The position numbers and the translations under genes are program-made. From the NCBI GenBank assembly GCA_030295235.1, contig AP026124.1, forward strand, positions 1,178,001 to 1,242,000: DNA of 64,000 bases. Direction: 5' to 3'. Shown one piece after another: positions 1-11,490 of the stretch. Each line of letters starts with the position of its first letter. Within the stretch, counting starts at the first letter, position 1. Source of the DNA: Fistulifera solaris. Its lineage: Eukaryota > Bacillariophyta > Bacillariophyceae > Naviculales > Stauroneidaceae. The notes beneath the pieces were generated by a model. It was not told the origin of the DNA. It worked only from the letters and a program-made list of their open reading frames with translations, and searched no databases.

Positions 1-242
1 AGAACTTCAGCGGCCTGCTCGTCCCCGGCTAACGATGCGATTTCGTTTCTGACCTCTTCCAAAGCAGCGAGTGCAGCAGCGAAACCGCTTGGGAACTCTT
101 GTGCCAAATCTTGTTCTTTTGCGAGGAAGGCATTCACTTCCTCTGTCGCGACCTCTACATCCAAAGGAAGCGAACGCAGATATGAAATTGTATCAGGATT
201 CGGTCTTCGGGGACGATTATAATCGCTTTCGTGTCCTTTCAT
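1..242 (-). CDS. NOP9/PUF-like nucleolar protein, N-terminal part (runs off the window)
   Basis: The minus strand is open from an ATG at 242 to the window edge, about 80 codons, with an in-frame TAA eight codons upstream of the ATG. The peptide opens MKGHESDYNRPRRPNPDT and continues with TISYLRSLPLDVE and an alanine-rich helix ending SLAGDEQAAEVL. A basic lead followed by a NPDT-x5-6-LRSLP pattern and then a helical segment resembles the start of NOP9/PUF-type nucleolar RNA-binding proteins, which act in small-subunit rRNA processing. No Pumilio repeat is inside the window, so the family call rests on this short lead only. The next gene to the right, the CBP-type acetyltransferase, is on the same strand and ends 583 bp upstream. 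Confidence 0.5.
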   Translation of the reverse strand, partial: MKGHESDYNRPRRPNPDTISYLRSLPLDVEVATEEVNAFLAKEQDLAQEFPSGFAAALAALEEVRNEIASLAGDEQAAEV

Positions 243-825
243 TGCTATGCGCGATTCTGTTTAGGGAAAGCACAAAGACATAATTGTAGACTGTAAGGCT
301 AGACCAGTCTCATCAAGACACATGTGGGCTCGAGAAACTTTTTTTGGTGGCCGCGTTTCATCATTTTATCCAGCTGAAAATGGGTGCAATAGCGATTCCA
401 GATTCCACATTTTGCGCCATCATTTTCTAAAACGAAGCCGACTGAATCAATCGAAGTCAGTCCCGGTACTGTCGAGTGTATTATGGAAACGAAATAACGC
501 GGATTGTCGAGAATCTTTAAGGACGAGATGCTGTGCACGTCGGAATCATTTACACATTGGAGCCCGGCGTACCAGGTAATACTTTATTATAATAAGAAAA
601 AGTGAAAGGAACAACAAGCATCTGCAAGTGCAACACAGCCACGTACAATGTCTCAGTTCTTTGGCGTAATGGTTCGTGAGATGCGATAGATTACAATCAG
701 TGGTTTATACATCATTAGAGATATGAAACATAGATTTACTATTAGGCTGTAACAAAAAGATCATTAACAAAGATACAATGAACAGTGGAACCTGCTGTTT
801 GATGCTTCAAAGTTCCTAAGGAGGT
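243..825. other. Intergenic, 583 bp
   Basis: This gap lies between the 3' end of the CBP-type gene and the start of the NOP9-like gene, both on the minus strand. It must hold the CBP 3' UTR and the NOP9-like promoter. Short open frames on both strands have no recognisable domain and no start context. I see no repeat or RNA gene. Confidence 0.6.
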
Positions 826-3800
826 CTACGATGTATGATAAAGTTCGTTTTGGGCTTGACGACGTCGGTCGTCCATGAGTTGTTGCTGTCGCTGGAGCCT
901 TTCGTTTCTGTCACGTATTCTATCGCAAAATGGGACTGGACAAGAGTCAGCGACTTCGCACGTTCGCGCGTGAATCGCACACAGCGAGATAAGTCGAGCG
1001 CATATTCTACAATCAGTTTTTGGCTTGATTTCACAACTTCGAACGTGGTTGAACAGCTTCTTCATTTTCTGGCAATTCTGAAGAGAACATGCCGGGGCAC
1101 CTTGACAGCCACCTGCGTGCTCAAGCAACGCACAGTGCGCTTTGAGGGCTTTCCGGCGATCTTCTTGGCTCGTGGCGCTGTCGATCGATACTTCCATGTC
1201 GATGGGCGTAAAAGTGTGAGACAGATCGTGTTCGAAACGCGAGTCTCGCTTGGCCCATAGACCTGAAGTTACAGGCTTATAGCAGTCCTCGCAAAGGTCG
1301 AATTTCGAGCAATTATCGCAGCTGTACCGAACACCGTGTGTTATATCTCGGTAGCAAGCACCGCATTGTTGGAGAAAGAGAGGAGATGCTGGATTATGAA
1401 GCTGAAACAACACCATCATTGTCGAGTGCTTTGCCCTCCGTAATTCATCGAACTGACAGTGGCTACTTTGACAGTAGTTTAGAAAACGCTGACGCGATTC
1501 GAATAGCTCTACTTCGATAGGTTCGTCGGGATCAACCGTCTCCGTGACGTACTTCTGAGATTGATTCACTTCCTCAAAATGGCGAGAAAGGAGTGGTGTG
1601 ACCTCGTCAATACCCCGCTTTGAAAGTCGCTGGATGTCCTCAACTGATAAACCCGGATCTATGCGAACTTGATCGACCGTATTTAAGGAGATCACTTGCT
1701 CCGAGTATGTGAAATCAGCGTTCCTGTCTTCCTGGACAGCCGAGGTGTCACAAGGTGTGGTCGGATGCTTACGATCATAGGTAGGGTGTGCTTCCGGATC
1801 TACCGTAGAACTCGGCTTAGTATCTTCTACTTCAAGTGTTTCATTGGTCACAGGTGAATCTTTGAGGGACTCATCGACTTGATTTGACGACTGCTCGTCT
1901 AAAATCCTTGTTTCAACACTAGAGATTTGTTCTTTGACTAACACTTCAGAACCGGGGAGTTCTCTTCCTGGTCGCTAGCATGTAGAATATCTTGTCCTGG
2001 TGCCGTATCTTCTACAGCAGCTAAAGCAGTGTGCCCACTGTCACCTGCTTCGACTTGACTGCTCGCCTTTACAGTCTTTCCCGCTGAGATTGAGGTCACA
2101 ATATCACCTTCACAAGCAGAAGATTTTTCTTGGTTTTCACCAATCACGTTTGCTGTCATTTTTGGGGATTCCTGAGTTTCATCACAACGGGCATGCGTGC
2201 CATCATTGTCCCCTGTGGAAGGATTCGCAATTGCAGTAGTGCGATCAACGACCTTCATGACAGATCCGCCTGTCGCGTCGTTGTCTACTGCTATATTTTC
2301 CGTTACGACGTCAGGACTACCTTCCATCGAAGCATCTTCAAGCTGTTTGACGTATGTTGTGGATGCATCATCACCTTCCATGGATTCATCGTTGCTCTGT
2401 TGGGGTCCGTTTTCGATCGCAGCATCGACTCCTATAAGTTCTTTTTCGATATTCTCCGCCTCATTAGTTTCCTCATGAACGATAGATTCGACATCGACTT
2501 TGTTGGGGTTGTTACCTTCATTGCTACTTTTATCGGCATTGTTTTCGTCAATTGCACCTCTCTCTATTGCTGCTTCAACATCCCGATCTATAGCCTCCTT
2601 CTCATCACTCTCCTGTCTGCTATCATTCGTCTGAACGCTATTAGTGGAGCCATTATTGCTGATACGCTCCTGGTTTGTTTGAAAGTCTGCTTGCTCAGGT
2701 AAATCATTGTCTGTGACTGGCTGGCTACGAAGTGCTTGTTCAAAATCAGTGTTAACGCGCTGAGAAGGCACTTCGCAATCAATGACATTCTGAGCTTCGG
2801 ACAGGGACTTATTCTCGGTTTCATCCACCCTGTCGACCACAGCTGGGGCAATAATCTTCGATTCAGCATCGTCTGTTTCGGTAATTGTTGTTGTCTCCAC
2901 TGGTACTTTTTCAACATTTGTGGCTTCTTCTCTTGCTTTTTCTTGAGCATTTCCCCCAATAGTTGGGACATCGCCATTCCCCGCCGAGGATGAAGATTCC
3001 TCTTGTAAAGTCTTAATATCGTTCCCGGCTTCAACTTGTGTTTCCGTGGACGGTGAGTGCGTCCTTTCCATCGCAACTAATATTGCCCCTGAGCCCGAGT
3101 CTTGTGCCAAATTGTTAATATCACCGGCTGGATGAGTTTCGGTAGCTTGTAAGGTTTGTTCATGGTCTATAGATGCCGGATGGAAGTCAACCTTTGACAA
3201 AGTTTCTGCTGTTGGCTCTTCTTTCACAATCGAGCCAGCTTGTTGCAAGAGATCATCTTGCATTTGCAACATACCTGCGTCCTTGCCACTAATTTTCGCT
3301 CGCTTGCTGCGTTCTATTTCGTCATCACTATCATCTTTGAACGTAGTTAGATCGTCGCCGCTTTCAACTGCAGCAGCAAAGCGTCTACTTTTAAGATGGA
3401 CAACGATAAAGTTGTCTTTCATTTTACGAAGATTGAAACCAAGCCGAGTCATTACTGTGTCCTTTTCGTTGGACTCTGAGGCGGGCATTTTCATTTCTCT
3501 TTCCGTTTTTATAATGCTTTCGATCTCACCAGGAATATAGTCTCCTTCGAAGTATGGCAAGCACGTGGGTCGTCCTGTAGCCCACGGTACCGAATCGACG
3601 CCGCCTTCTACAAAATACTCATCGTACAAGTTCGTCGTTCGAATCACTATGCCCTCAGCCTTCGCGCGATCCAGCATACCGTGATACCAGGATCTAAGCA
3701 TATCCTCACGAGGTATCAACTGGTGAGCAGGGTGAATGTGAAATATGTAATCGTCGCCTGGGGTTGGTGGACAACTCCAAATATGAGCCGTATGAAAACC

Positions 3801-6800
3801 GCGTGCTTTTACGTAGCGAAGATACTCAACCAGGACTGTGTGATAAACAAGCGTTCGATAACATTTGGGTTCGAAGTATTGAACAGAATCAACGTACGAC
3901 ACATAAACCCGTCTGCGGTTCGGAGAAGGGGAATCATGACCGTACTCATAGACATACACGGCGAAAAGAAGAGTATCAGCCCCGTGGATCTTCTGAAACA
4001 AGGCAACACATTTTGTACGAACGGGGTAGTCCTTTACACATCCCTTATCCTTGTACCGACGCAGCATCTGGAAGAAAGGTAATGAGTGTACTCCGTTATT
4101 GAAAGTGACAAAATCACGATAAATCTCACCTCTTCTCCAACAAAATGTCTCTTTTCGGTATTTGACACGACGCGAATTGACAAAGATTCTACCTTTTCCA
4201 CATTATCAACAGACAGTCCGAGTTGATTCGACCGATCTTTATAGGCTTTCTCGAGTGCAGATAGAACGCCGCTTTCGATCGCTTCACTCATTTTACAGTG
4301 AGGTAAATCAGCAGCAACCTTAATTTGTTTGGAAAAGGCCCTACCAACACTGGCTTTACTCAGATAGCAATTTGGACAAGTATACCGTGCGCCAGATTTG
4401 TTCACTCGCCCATTAAACAGAGAGCAAATTTGGTGGACCCAAGAGTTGCAGTGATCGCAATTCACCCCACCCTCTTCGGGAAGAGCATCATTTTGCACTC
4501 CTGCAATTCGCTCTTACTCACTTCGGTGCCGTCATCAAGCATGATGGGTTGATCTTCACTAAGATGATGAAAGCATACCTGGCACCAGAAATTCTGCTTC
4601 GCCTGGTCAGTGTGGTACGTTGCATGCCGCTTGATTTCTTGCATTTTACAATCGCCTTGACAGTATAGGACTGTAGGTTCAAACTTTCTATTTCGGTTTC
4701 CACAAAGCGAACATAGTTCACCCTTCTTCTCCAAATTGAAGTGGGAAGAGTCTAGTTCTTGAAAGAGATGGTAAGAGTTTGTCTGCTGAATGATTGAGAA
4801 ACTATCGCAAAATCATTTTTACCTTGAATCAGAGCACGATAAGCTAAGTGAAACTTATCCAGCATAATTTTTGCCATTTCCCCAACTTCACTACTTTCCC
4901 CATTGTACAAAATAGCATTTTCGAAAACGAGACTGGTGTCACGGGCAAAAGATTCGGTATCATTGTATATTGAATTTTCCAGCTTCTTCTTTACGAGCCC
5001 AAGACACATGGGTGTTTTCACCACATCAAAATAATCCGGAAGATCCAGTGTTACAGGATCTACAGGATCATGAAACACCATGCAAGGGGGTCGTCGATTA
5101 GAGCCTGGATAATTGGTAAGCACTTATGTGTCACAGTTCGAGACGACAGGCAGAACCGTTTATTTAAAGATTCAAGGTGTTTCATGATCTCATCTCTAGA
5201 CATCAAAGGAATAAGCGACGTTTCATCGAGCCCAGAGCCAACTGACGGGGTTCGCTCTCCGGAACTTGTCTCTATAAGTTCACTTTCAGTTTTAATGGCC
5301 GCCGCCCGCTTTGAATATTGATGTGCGTCGTCTGTTTCGCTTGGTCTTTTCCTTGAAACAGACGGATTTATAGCCAGAGTTTTCCCTTTTCCGCCCCGCC
5401 GTCCCTTCCCTCCGATATATCGTGGCTTTGGTGGAACGGGGGACTTGCGTGATATAGTTCCTTGGTTGTGCCCTTCAACTATTGAACCAGAAGGTTGCAC
5501 TCCTTGCACCTGACCTGGAGCTAAAGTCATACTACTCTGTAAACCCTGTTGTTGAACGATGAGCTGCTGCTGAAACTGCTGCTGTTGAAATTGAGCTTGT
5601 GCAGCCATTTGGTTCTGGTCAAGCTGCTGGTTGCCACTACCTGTCATAAGCATTTTTACCTCTTGCTGTAACATAAGCTGTTGATGTTGACATTTCTTCT
5701 GAAGGTGCCGCAAAAGCAATTGTTGCTGCTGCAGCTGCTGCGCTTGTGGTGAACTAGGATCTTGAATTTGACGAGCATGCATTTCGAGTTGCTTTTGTTG
5801 CTTTTCAAATTTTTCTTGCTTAATCTGAAGTTGTTTGAGGTTCTCAAGCTGTTGCTTCAATTTCAAGTGCTGTTGCTGTTTAGTTTGCTGCAATTGAACA
5901 CCCTCGGGCGCTGAATTTACTATGTTCTGGGGCGCAACTGGTTGCATAGAAGACTGCTGCTGCAAAGACAGCGGCTGCATGATATTCTGGTTCATTAAAC
6001 CCGTCGACATTTGCCCCACTCCTTGCTGCATCGAATGCTGCTGGTATGGTGAGTGAGACTGCTTCATCGAATCTTGATCTCGCGTGAGAGGATCATTGGT
6101 CATAGCATCATTGTCTTTTTGATTGATTTTCATCATTACAGGGCCGCAGACTTCGCAGCTCGCGGTCTTTCCATTACTCTTACAAATACGGTAATGGTTG
6201 AGGACGCATCGGCTACTGACGCAGTGGGGCGTCTTACAGTTTTTATCCCTGCAAGCTTTCATATGCCGCCATAACGTGACCATCTGAGAGCAAAACCTAG
6301 TTTGACATGCGGCGCCAGCGGTGCATTTACTGGCATGACGGAGCAACAGCAATCTTTGTTGCTGCTGCAAAATAACTTTTTTCTTTTGCATTGAGGAATC
6401 CATGCCACTTGAAGAACCAGATGAATCCCAAAATTGCGACGATTGCGTGTTCCAATTTTGAGAGTTTATCTGCGCGGAGTTCAAAGTCTGACCCCCAGCA
6501 TCACCAATCTGAGAAGGGCCTGGCATCATGCCCGACATTGGCTGTTGCTGATGTTGTTGAATCAAAGAAGGTTGCATCTGTTGCTGCTGCAACAGACTCA
6601 TTCCGCCCATCGGCAAAAGTCCTGAATTCAGTGGCATTGCAGTCAGGTTTGCATCAGCACCCATAGTGCTACCATATTCCGCGCTTCCGCTGTTTGGCCA
6701 GATACTGTTTTTCTCAAATTGAGAAGATGTCTGTCGCTGCTGAAGATTTCCCATCATTGGAGGTGCAGACGAATTCGCCCCCATACTACTACTAAAACTA

Positions 6801-8662
6801 GACGAGTGGTTCATTTGCCCGCCCAATGGTTGCAGATGAGATGGCAACTGCGACTGATTAATGGGTGCCATTCCCATAGCTGAATTCATCGACGTATTCA
6901 TTGGATCCTGATTAGATTGGACTGAACTGGAATACATCGTGTTGTCGTTGTTGTTAGAAGTCTGAAACGAAGACCTGCCTTGACTTCGCCTAGATGGCAT
7001 GGGCTGGGTCTGGTCCCCCGATTGTTGACTAGCAGACGACGACGGCCGATGAAGTTCCAGTCCATGAGCGATTGCTTGGAGACGACGTCTTAACGTTCCG
7101 AAATCCATGTATTCTTCTTTTGTCTGCGCGGATCGGTAAAGGTGTTCTTCCAAACTTTTTGCCATGTGCGGAAGCCTGCGAAACAAACAAGACATTAGAT
7201 GCGGACTTACAAACGATGGTAATGATGCGGTCATTGCTTACTTCGACGAAACACGGTCCGTATCGGGTCTCATGTGCCTAATAACTTCAAGAATTCGAAA
7301 AATCACCTCGCGCCTATCAGGGAGGTCTGCGTTAGACTGCCAGCCGCCAGCGAAACTACCGTCTAGGAAAGTTCTCTGTTCCGAACTTCCACTTGTATGT
7401 TGACTACTATCAGTATTGTCCTGTCTCGGGTTTACTGCGTTTTGCTGAGAGCGCACAGACGAATCGTTAAAACCAGAATTGATTCCCAACAAAGGCGAGT
7501 TGGTGTAGGAATGATTGCTCCCTTGCTGACTCGAAACGCTGCCACCGCCACTAAACCTTTGGGGTTCTTGTTGAAGTAAGGTATGATTTGTTAACTGTTG
7601 CGGCTGTTGCTGTCTCATGCTATCCGATCCAAGTTGTGATGGATCCTGCATCGTCATTTGAGGGCCTCGTAGTTGTTGGTCGTTGAACGTTCCCATAGTC
7701 AGTCCTTGTGGTATACTCTCCACTGAATTTTGACCAGGAACTTGCATTCTCGAAGTCATTAACCCTCCTCCCACGGACTGCCGATGACCCATCGCCGAAA
7801 CTTGCTGCATCATGCCCATCATATCATTACTATTAGTTGATGCATTCATATGAGGCAAGCCCTGTTGTTGCTGTTTCATTTGTTGATACATTTGCTGTTG
7901 CTGCGCTTGAAGAAATTCTGGAGACGGGGTAACAGATCCCTGGGTATTCAACACGCCATGCATTTGATTACCTTGCTGTTGTTGCATCACTCCCATTCCT
8001 TGAGCGTGGTTCTGCATACCCGCCAGCTGTCTCTGTAACATCATCTGCTGTTGTGATTGAGCGTTGGGATTTCCCAACTGTGCAGCGGAACTTGAACTTA
8101 TTTGCCGAACCGCAGCAACCGGATTCGGAACCTGTGGTTGCTGTTGTGCTAATTTTTGAGCTTGTGCTTGCTGTTGCTGTTGAAACAGTACCTGCATGTT
8201 CTGCATAGAGCTAGAGGACGTATCAACAAAGCCCTTTGTATTTCCCCCAAAGTTCCCCATTCCGCCCACTCCCATCGATGCCATAAGACGCGCAGAACTA
8301 CCGCTGCTCGCATCCATCGGTGACTGTGACACGTTTCCCGCAGCCATCCCATTCCAATGAGTATTAGCCACCATCATATTGGTGTTTGAATTCATTCCGG
8401 TAGCCGCAGTCATCATCGCGTTCGACGGAGTATTTCCTTGTTGATGCATCATAGAGACAGCGGGGTTACTCAGGTGTCCGCCTTGTTGACCAAAAGCTGC
8501 TAATGGCTGAGCATTCATACCGCCACTACTAAATTGATTGCTTGACATCATCTGAGCTTGCGGAACATGCATCTGCTGCTGTTGTTGTTGTTGAAGGAGG
8601 CGCTGCTGCATGTCTTGCAGTGACTGGCCGTTCAAACCAGCCATTCCATTTTGAGACTGCAT
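826..8662 (-). CDS. p300/CBP-type histone acetyltransferase (KAT3)
   Basis: Transcriptional coactivator that acetylates histones and recruits activators. Four exons on the minus strand (8662-7242, 7175-4823, 4757-4130, 4067-826) give about 2548 residues. Order: Gln/Met-rich N-terminus; KIX near residues 445-520 (EVIFRILEVIRHM, then LPHMAKSLEEHLYRSA); TAZ1 near 750-840; bromodomain near 1150-1250 (PDYFDVVKTPM); Cys/His-rich RING/PHD near 1270-1370; KAT11 acetyltransferase near 1390-1700 (YEYGHDSPSPNRRRVYVSY, GDDYIFHIHP); an unusual acidic linker of about 590 residues; ZZ finger (CGACYRDITHGVRYSC); TAZ2 at the C-terminus. Introns are 62-66 nt with canonical ends. Three one-base breaks lie at about 5073-5075 (bromodomain), 4491-4494 (PHD region) and 1940-1956 (linker). 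One extra base at each restores the frame, and the exon sum plus three is divisible by three. The start is the first Met of the open frame. Confidence 0.93.
1510..3290 (-). other. Acidic low-complexity linker inside the CBP-type gene
   Basis: The stretch between the end of the acetyltransferase domain (KSRRFAAAVESGDD) and the segment before the ZZ finger (FESRQRFLNYCQSSH) encodes about 590 residues rich in Glu, Asp, Ser, Thr, Asn and Ala, with no recognisable fold. In human CBP the acetyltransferase and ZZ domains are nearly adjacent. The reading frame is open apart from one one-base break near 1940-1956. Confidence 0.8.
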
Positions 8663-8903
8663 TTCCCGCTTTTCGTTCCGATTATTTCAAAGATGCTGCT
8701 TTGAAGTACAACGTTTTACAACGTGTTCTATTGTTAGTGATCAAAGCAAAAGAAATAAGGAGAAAGGTATGTCGTATATCAAATGGAGCTTTTCAGTTGT
8801 AAGTGCTCAACTGCTGCTTCAGTACTTGGGCGTCTGCCGTTGCTGTCGTTGGGACGGACTTGGGACTGGCGTGCGGAGTGCGGAGAGGAGGTAGAGAAAA
8901 AGT

Positions 8904-9029
8904 TGACGTGACGCATGGCAGAAAAGCGAGACAAACACAGAACACGGCAAAAGGCAAAAACCGAGGTGCGGATCGCGGATCCGAGATCCGAGATACGCGA
9001 TGTCCTTTGGGCCTTCACATTGGACGTCA
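8904..9029. promoter_or_regulatory. CRE-like cluster upstream of the CBP-type gene
   Basis: TGACGT at 8904-8909 overlaps TGACGC at 8909-8914, and ACGTCA lies at 9024-9029. All are 240-370 bp upstream of the inferred start of the minus-strand CBP-type gene. These hexamers match the CO2/cAMP-responsive elements described in the diatom Phaeodactylum tricornutum and bound by bZIP factors. Function here is inferred only; hexamers occur by chance. Confidence 0.4.
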
Positions 9030-9792
9030 TGTTTTTACAGTCAAAAAGTCATCAACGGACGTTCAAAAATGTTGCGTGCTACGTGCTATTCGTACCACTG
9101 ACACAACGACAACGACAAAGGGCTCACATGTGTGATGACCAATGACCACGGTCCATGTTCTCCATTACCAGGTATCGAAAAATAGTACTCTGGACTCTGG
9201 AGTGTCTGGCACAAGACTACAAGTTGAGAGACACATATTCCAACCATAAATGTCTTTCAATTCGCTCATAAGTAGAGAAATTCATACCTTGGTGTTTTGC
9301 ATCCAACGGAAAGTGAACGGTGAAACTTTAGAATTTCACCATCATTTTTATTTTGACGTAGTGTTAATCTTGCGACTTAGATTTAATCACGAGTCGTCTG
9401 TCGTTTGGATGATTTAGCATTTAGCTTCAGTCCTCGCTAGTCCTAGTTACCGTACCTATAATTGCAACAATCCAGTCCATTCATGCAGGCAGGGCATTTT
9501 TTACCTGAAGTCTGAAAAAATTTGGAAATCAGCACTGGGTGGACGCCATGTCAGATTTCCGGGGGAATAATGACGATCCCGGTGAGGGCTTGTTCGATAT
9601 AAAGACAATTTCATTAATCGTTTATCGAGATAGTAGCTGTATCAAAACAATTTCATGGATATGATAGGTCCATCGGTCGTCTTTTACAAGTAAATACTTT
9701 GTATGATGAAATTGTATGATGAAAACTTCCGAAAAACTACAACGGACTATTCAAAATTACTATAGCTCCAAAGTGTTGTCCGTTTTTCTCCA

Positions 9793-9818
9793 AGACTTGA
9801 ATTCAGTCATGAGTCAAG
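9793..9818 (-). repeat. Dispersed palindrome copy a
   Basis: On the minus strand this reads CTTGACTCATGACTGAA followed by TTCAAGTC, close to the copy at 36642-36670. It belongs to a family of about 24-30 bp imperfect palindromes found only between genes in this window. Confidence 0.5.
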
Positions 9819-9992
9819 CTGTTCGGACTTCTCCCTCTCGACCCTGGCATGTGTCATTCATCATGGTTTTTACTATTTCAATCAACCTGATATATAGTTA
9901 CAACTCGGTAGAAGGGTAAGAAAGGCTTAAAGCGATTGAAATAATTAAGTGCCCATTTTGTAACAACCAACCCATTGCGGATCAGCGTCGCT

Positions 9993-10874
9993 TTATTGTC
10001 CTTTCTTTCCATCTACGAACCGTTCCTGCCAAACACTTAAATTTTGTCTCATTCGTCGGTTTAGCTTGCACACACTTCGCTGTGGTTTGATTCCCTTCTC
10101 AAAAGCTTCTTCCCAAGTCTTAAATAAACCTGCTTTGACCAGACACGCGCACATGACCGTCGTACTTCTTCCACGTCCATGAGCACAATGAACCAGTATG
10201 TCTCCGTTGCCATCCTCTTTTGCTCGAACTGCGAAGCTAGCGGCTTCTTCTAGTTGTTCGGGCGTTGCGGGCACACCATCCCATGTAGGCATTGAGAGAT
10301 AAGCACGTGTTCTTTTGATTGTTGTCTCGGGGAACTCGACCGTGAGATCAATAACTCCAGCCCAGTCTTTACCAAGCTCATGGCCATGGCATCCACCAAC
10401 CCACCATCCCGGTTGAACTTCAGTAGCCACGGGGCATTTGTGAGCGACAACCCCGTTCTTTTCCACACGTTTTTTGTCTTTAAGAAGATGGAGTGCAGTG
10501 TAGAGTTTCGTGGGCAAATGGAAAGGAAAGAAGAGATAGTAGGACCAACTGGGAATCTCACCAGTTTTTCTGTCTTTTCCTATTATCCACATGCCCGATT
10601 CGAGTTTGAACAACAGCGCAACCACCCCGTTGATCAACACAGAATAACCGAGTATGAGTGATGGTACTGCTCGCCAGAGCGATATAGTACTCCCACCCAA
10701 GGAACTGCGTCCAGGTACTGTTAATAGCGAGAGCACGGTTTTTGCCGAGTATCCTAGAAGTTGCCATGTCGTTAACGGAGATCCTTTATCGTCTTTGGAC
10801 AGATAACTCAGTCCAGCGTACGACAGAGCCGATAAACCGACGTATTTGAGGTACACTCCGTGAACGGTCCCCAT
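9993..10874 (-). CDS. Membrane-anchored dual-specificity phosphatase
   Basis: Single-exon gene of 293 residues, ATG at 10874. The C-terminal half carries the cysteine phosphatase signature HCAHGRGRSTT (CX5R, near residues 236-246) and an upstream PTWDGVP that can supply the general-acid Asp, as in dual-specificity/PTPMT-type enzymes. The N-terminal half has hydrophobic stretches (for example VPSLILGYSVLINGVVALLF) that predict one or two membrane helices, so the catalytic domain is probably tethered to an organelle or ER membrane. The architecture recalls plant DSP-type phosphatases acting on lipid phosphates, but the substrate cannot be read from the sequence. It is head-to-head with the Aurora-type kinase, 616 bp apart. 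The frame is intact. Confidence 0.85.
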   Translation of the reverse strand: MGTVHGVYLKYVGLSALSYAGLSYLSKDDKGSPLTTWQLLGYSAKTVLSLLTVPGRSSLGGSTISLWRAVPSLILGYSVLINGVVALLFKLESGMWIIGKDRKTGEIPSWSYYLFFPFHLPTKLYTALHLLKDKKRVEKNGVVAHKCPVATEVQPGWWVGGCHGHELGKDWAGVIDLTVEFPETTIKRTRAYLSMPTWDGVPATPEQLEEAASFAVRAKEDGNGDILVHCAHGRGRSTTVMCACLVKAGLFKTWEEAFEKGIKPQRSVCKLNRRMRQNLSVWQERFVDGKKGQ

Positions 10875-11490
10875 TATGTATCTGCGTTGTGTTCGTGCTT
10901 CCTTCTTGAAATGGAAATTGCAAATGTTTCACCAATTGCAGTGGAAGTATTAGTGGAAGCCCAGCTCAATTCATTGGCAGCTATCGGCTGCGTTTCTCTT
11001 TCACCTTCGACTTTCTCTCTCTCTCTCCCTCGCTCCTCGCTCCTCGCTCGTACCAGGTACCCAGGTACCAGGGTACCCTGCACCTGCTGCATTTGCTTCG
11101 CCGGTCATTTCCCATTCCTGAATAGGGTTTGGGCCAATTTTCATTTGTCGAACGATACTGCCTAATTGCACAGAGATGCAATAAAGAGAGAACAAGACAA
11201 ACGGTTTACTTAACGAACTTTTTCTTAAGTACGCGATTCACAGAAGTCGCTCTGTAGACGGAATTTCCTAAGTAAATCAAGACAAAGGCGCACCTTGCCA
11301 CAGTAAGATTGATAGTGGATTCAGAGCAGTCCGAACCGGTTCAAACAACAAACAGCAAACAGTCGCTGGAAAAATTGGCGAAGCCTAGACGGTGCAGCGA
11401 AAAAGAAGCCCATCATTGCACCATCATTTTTCTCTGTTCCCCGAGCTCTTTTCCTTTAATGCTCGTTGCTATCTTCAATTCTTCTTCGTC
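10875..11490. other. Shared upstream region, 616 bp
   Basis: Divergent promoter region between the phosphatase and the Aurora-type kinase. It contains a CT-rich microsatellite (about 11013-11048) followed by nested GGTACC-type repeats at 11053-11082. The long reading frame starting at 11392 is an in-frame upstream extension of the kinase and is not needed. Confidence 0.6.

Larger units (their letters stand above)
8663..9992. other. Intergenic, 1.33 kb, with CRE-like sites and one palindrome copy
   Basis: This gap holds the CBP promoter and the 3' flank of the phosphatase gene. Within 370 bp upstream of the CBP start are TGACGT overlapping TGACGC (8904-8914) and ACGTCA (9024-9029). Short direct repeats of ATCCGAG lie near 8979-8991. 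A degenerate copy of the dispersed palindrome lies at 9793-9818. Small open frames here show no domain and I do not call them genes. Confidence 0.6.

Noticed and set aside
6053-6666. Plus-strand frames opposite the Gln-rich part of the CBP-type gene, with Leu/Ser runs
   Set aside because: They are the antisense of CAG/CAA-rich coding sequence, which commonly leaves long open frames.
826-8662. The CBP-type gene as a pseudogene because of three frame breaks
   Set aside because: All domains and metal ligands are intact and the breaks are one-base changes at homopolymers, as in many unrelated genes here. Assembly error is more likely.
8803-9145. Two overlapping plus-strand open frames of 76-110 codons in the CBP promoter
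   Set aside because: They are low-complexity, Lys/Arg/Thr-rich, contain no domain, and overlap CRE-like and short repeat sequence; no start context or splice signal supports them.
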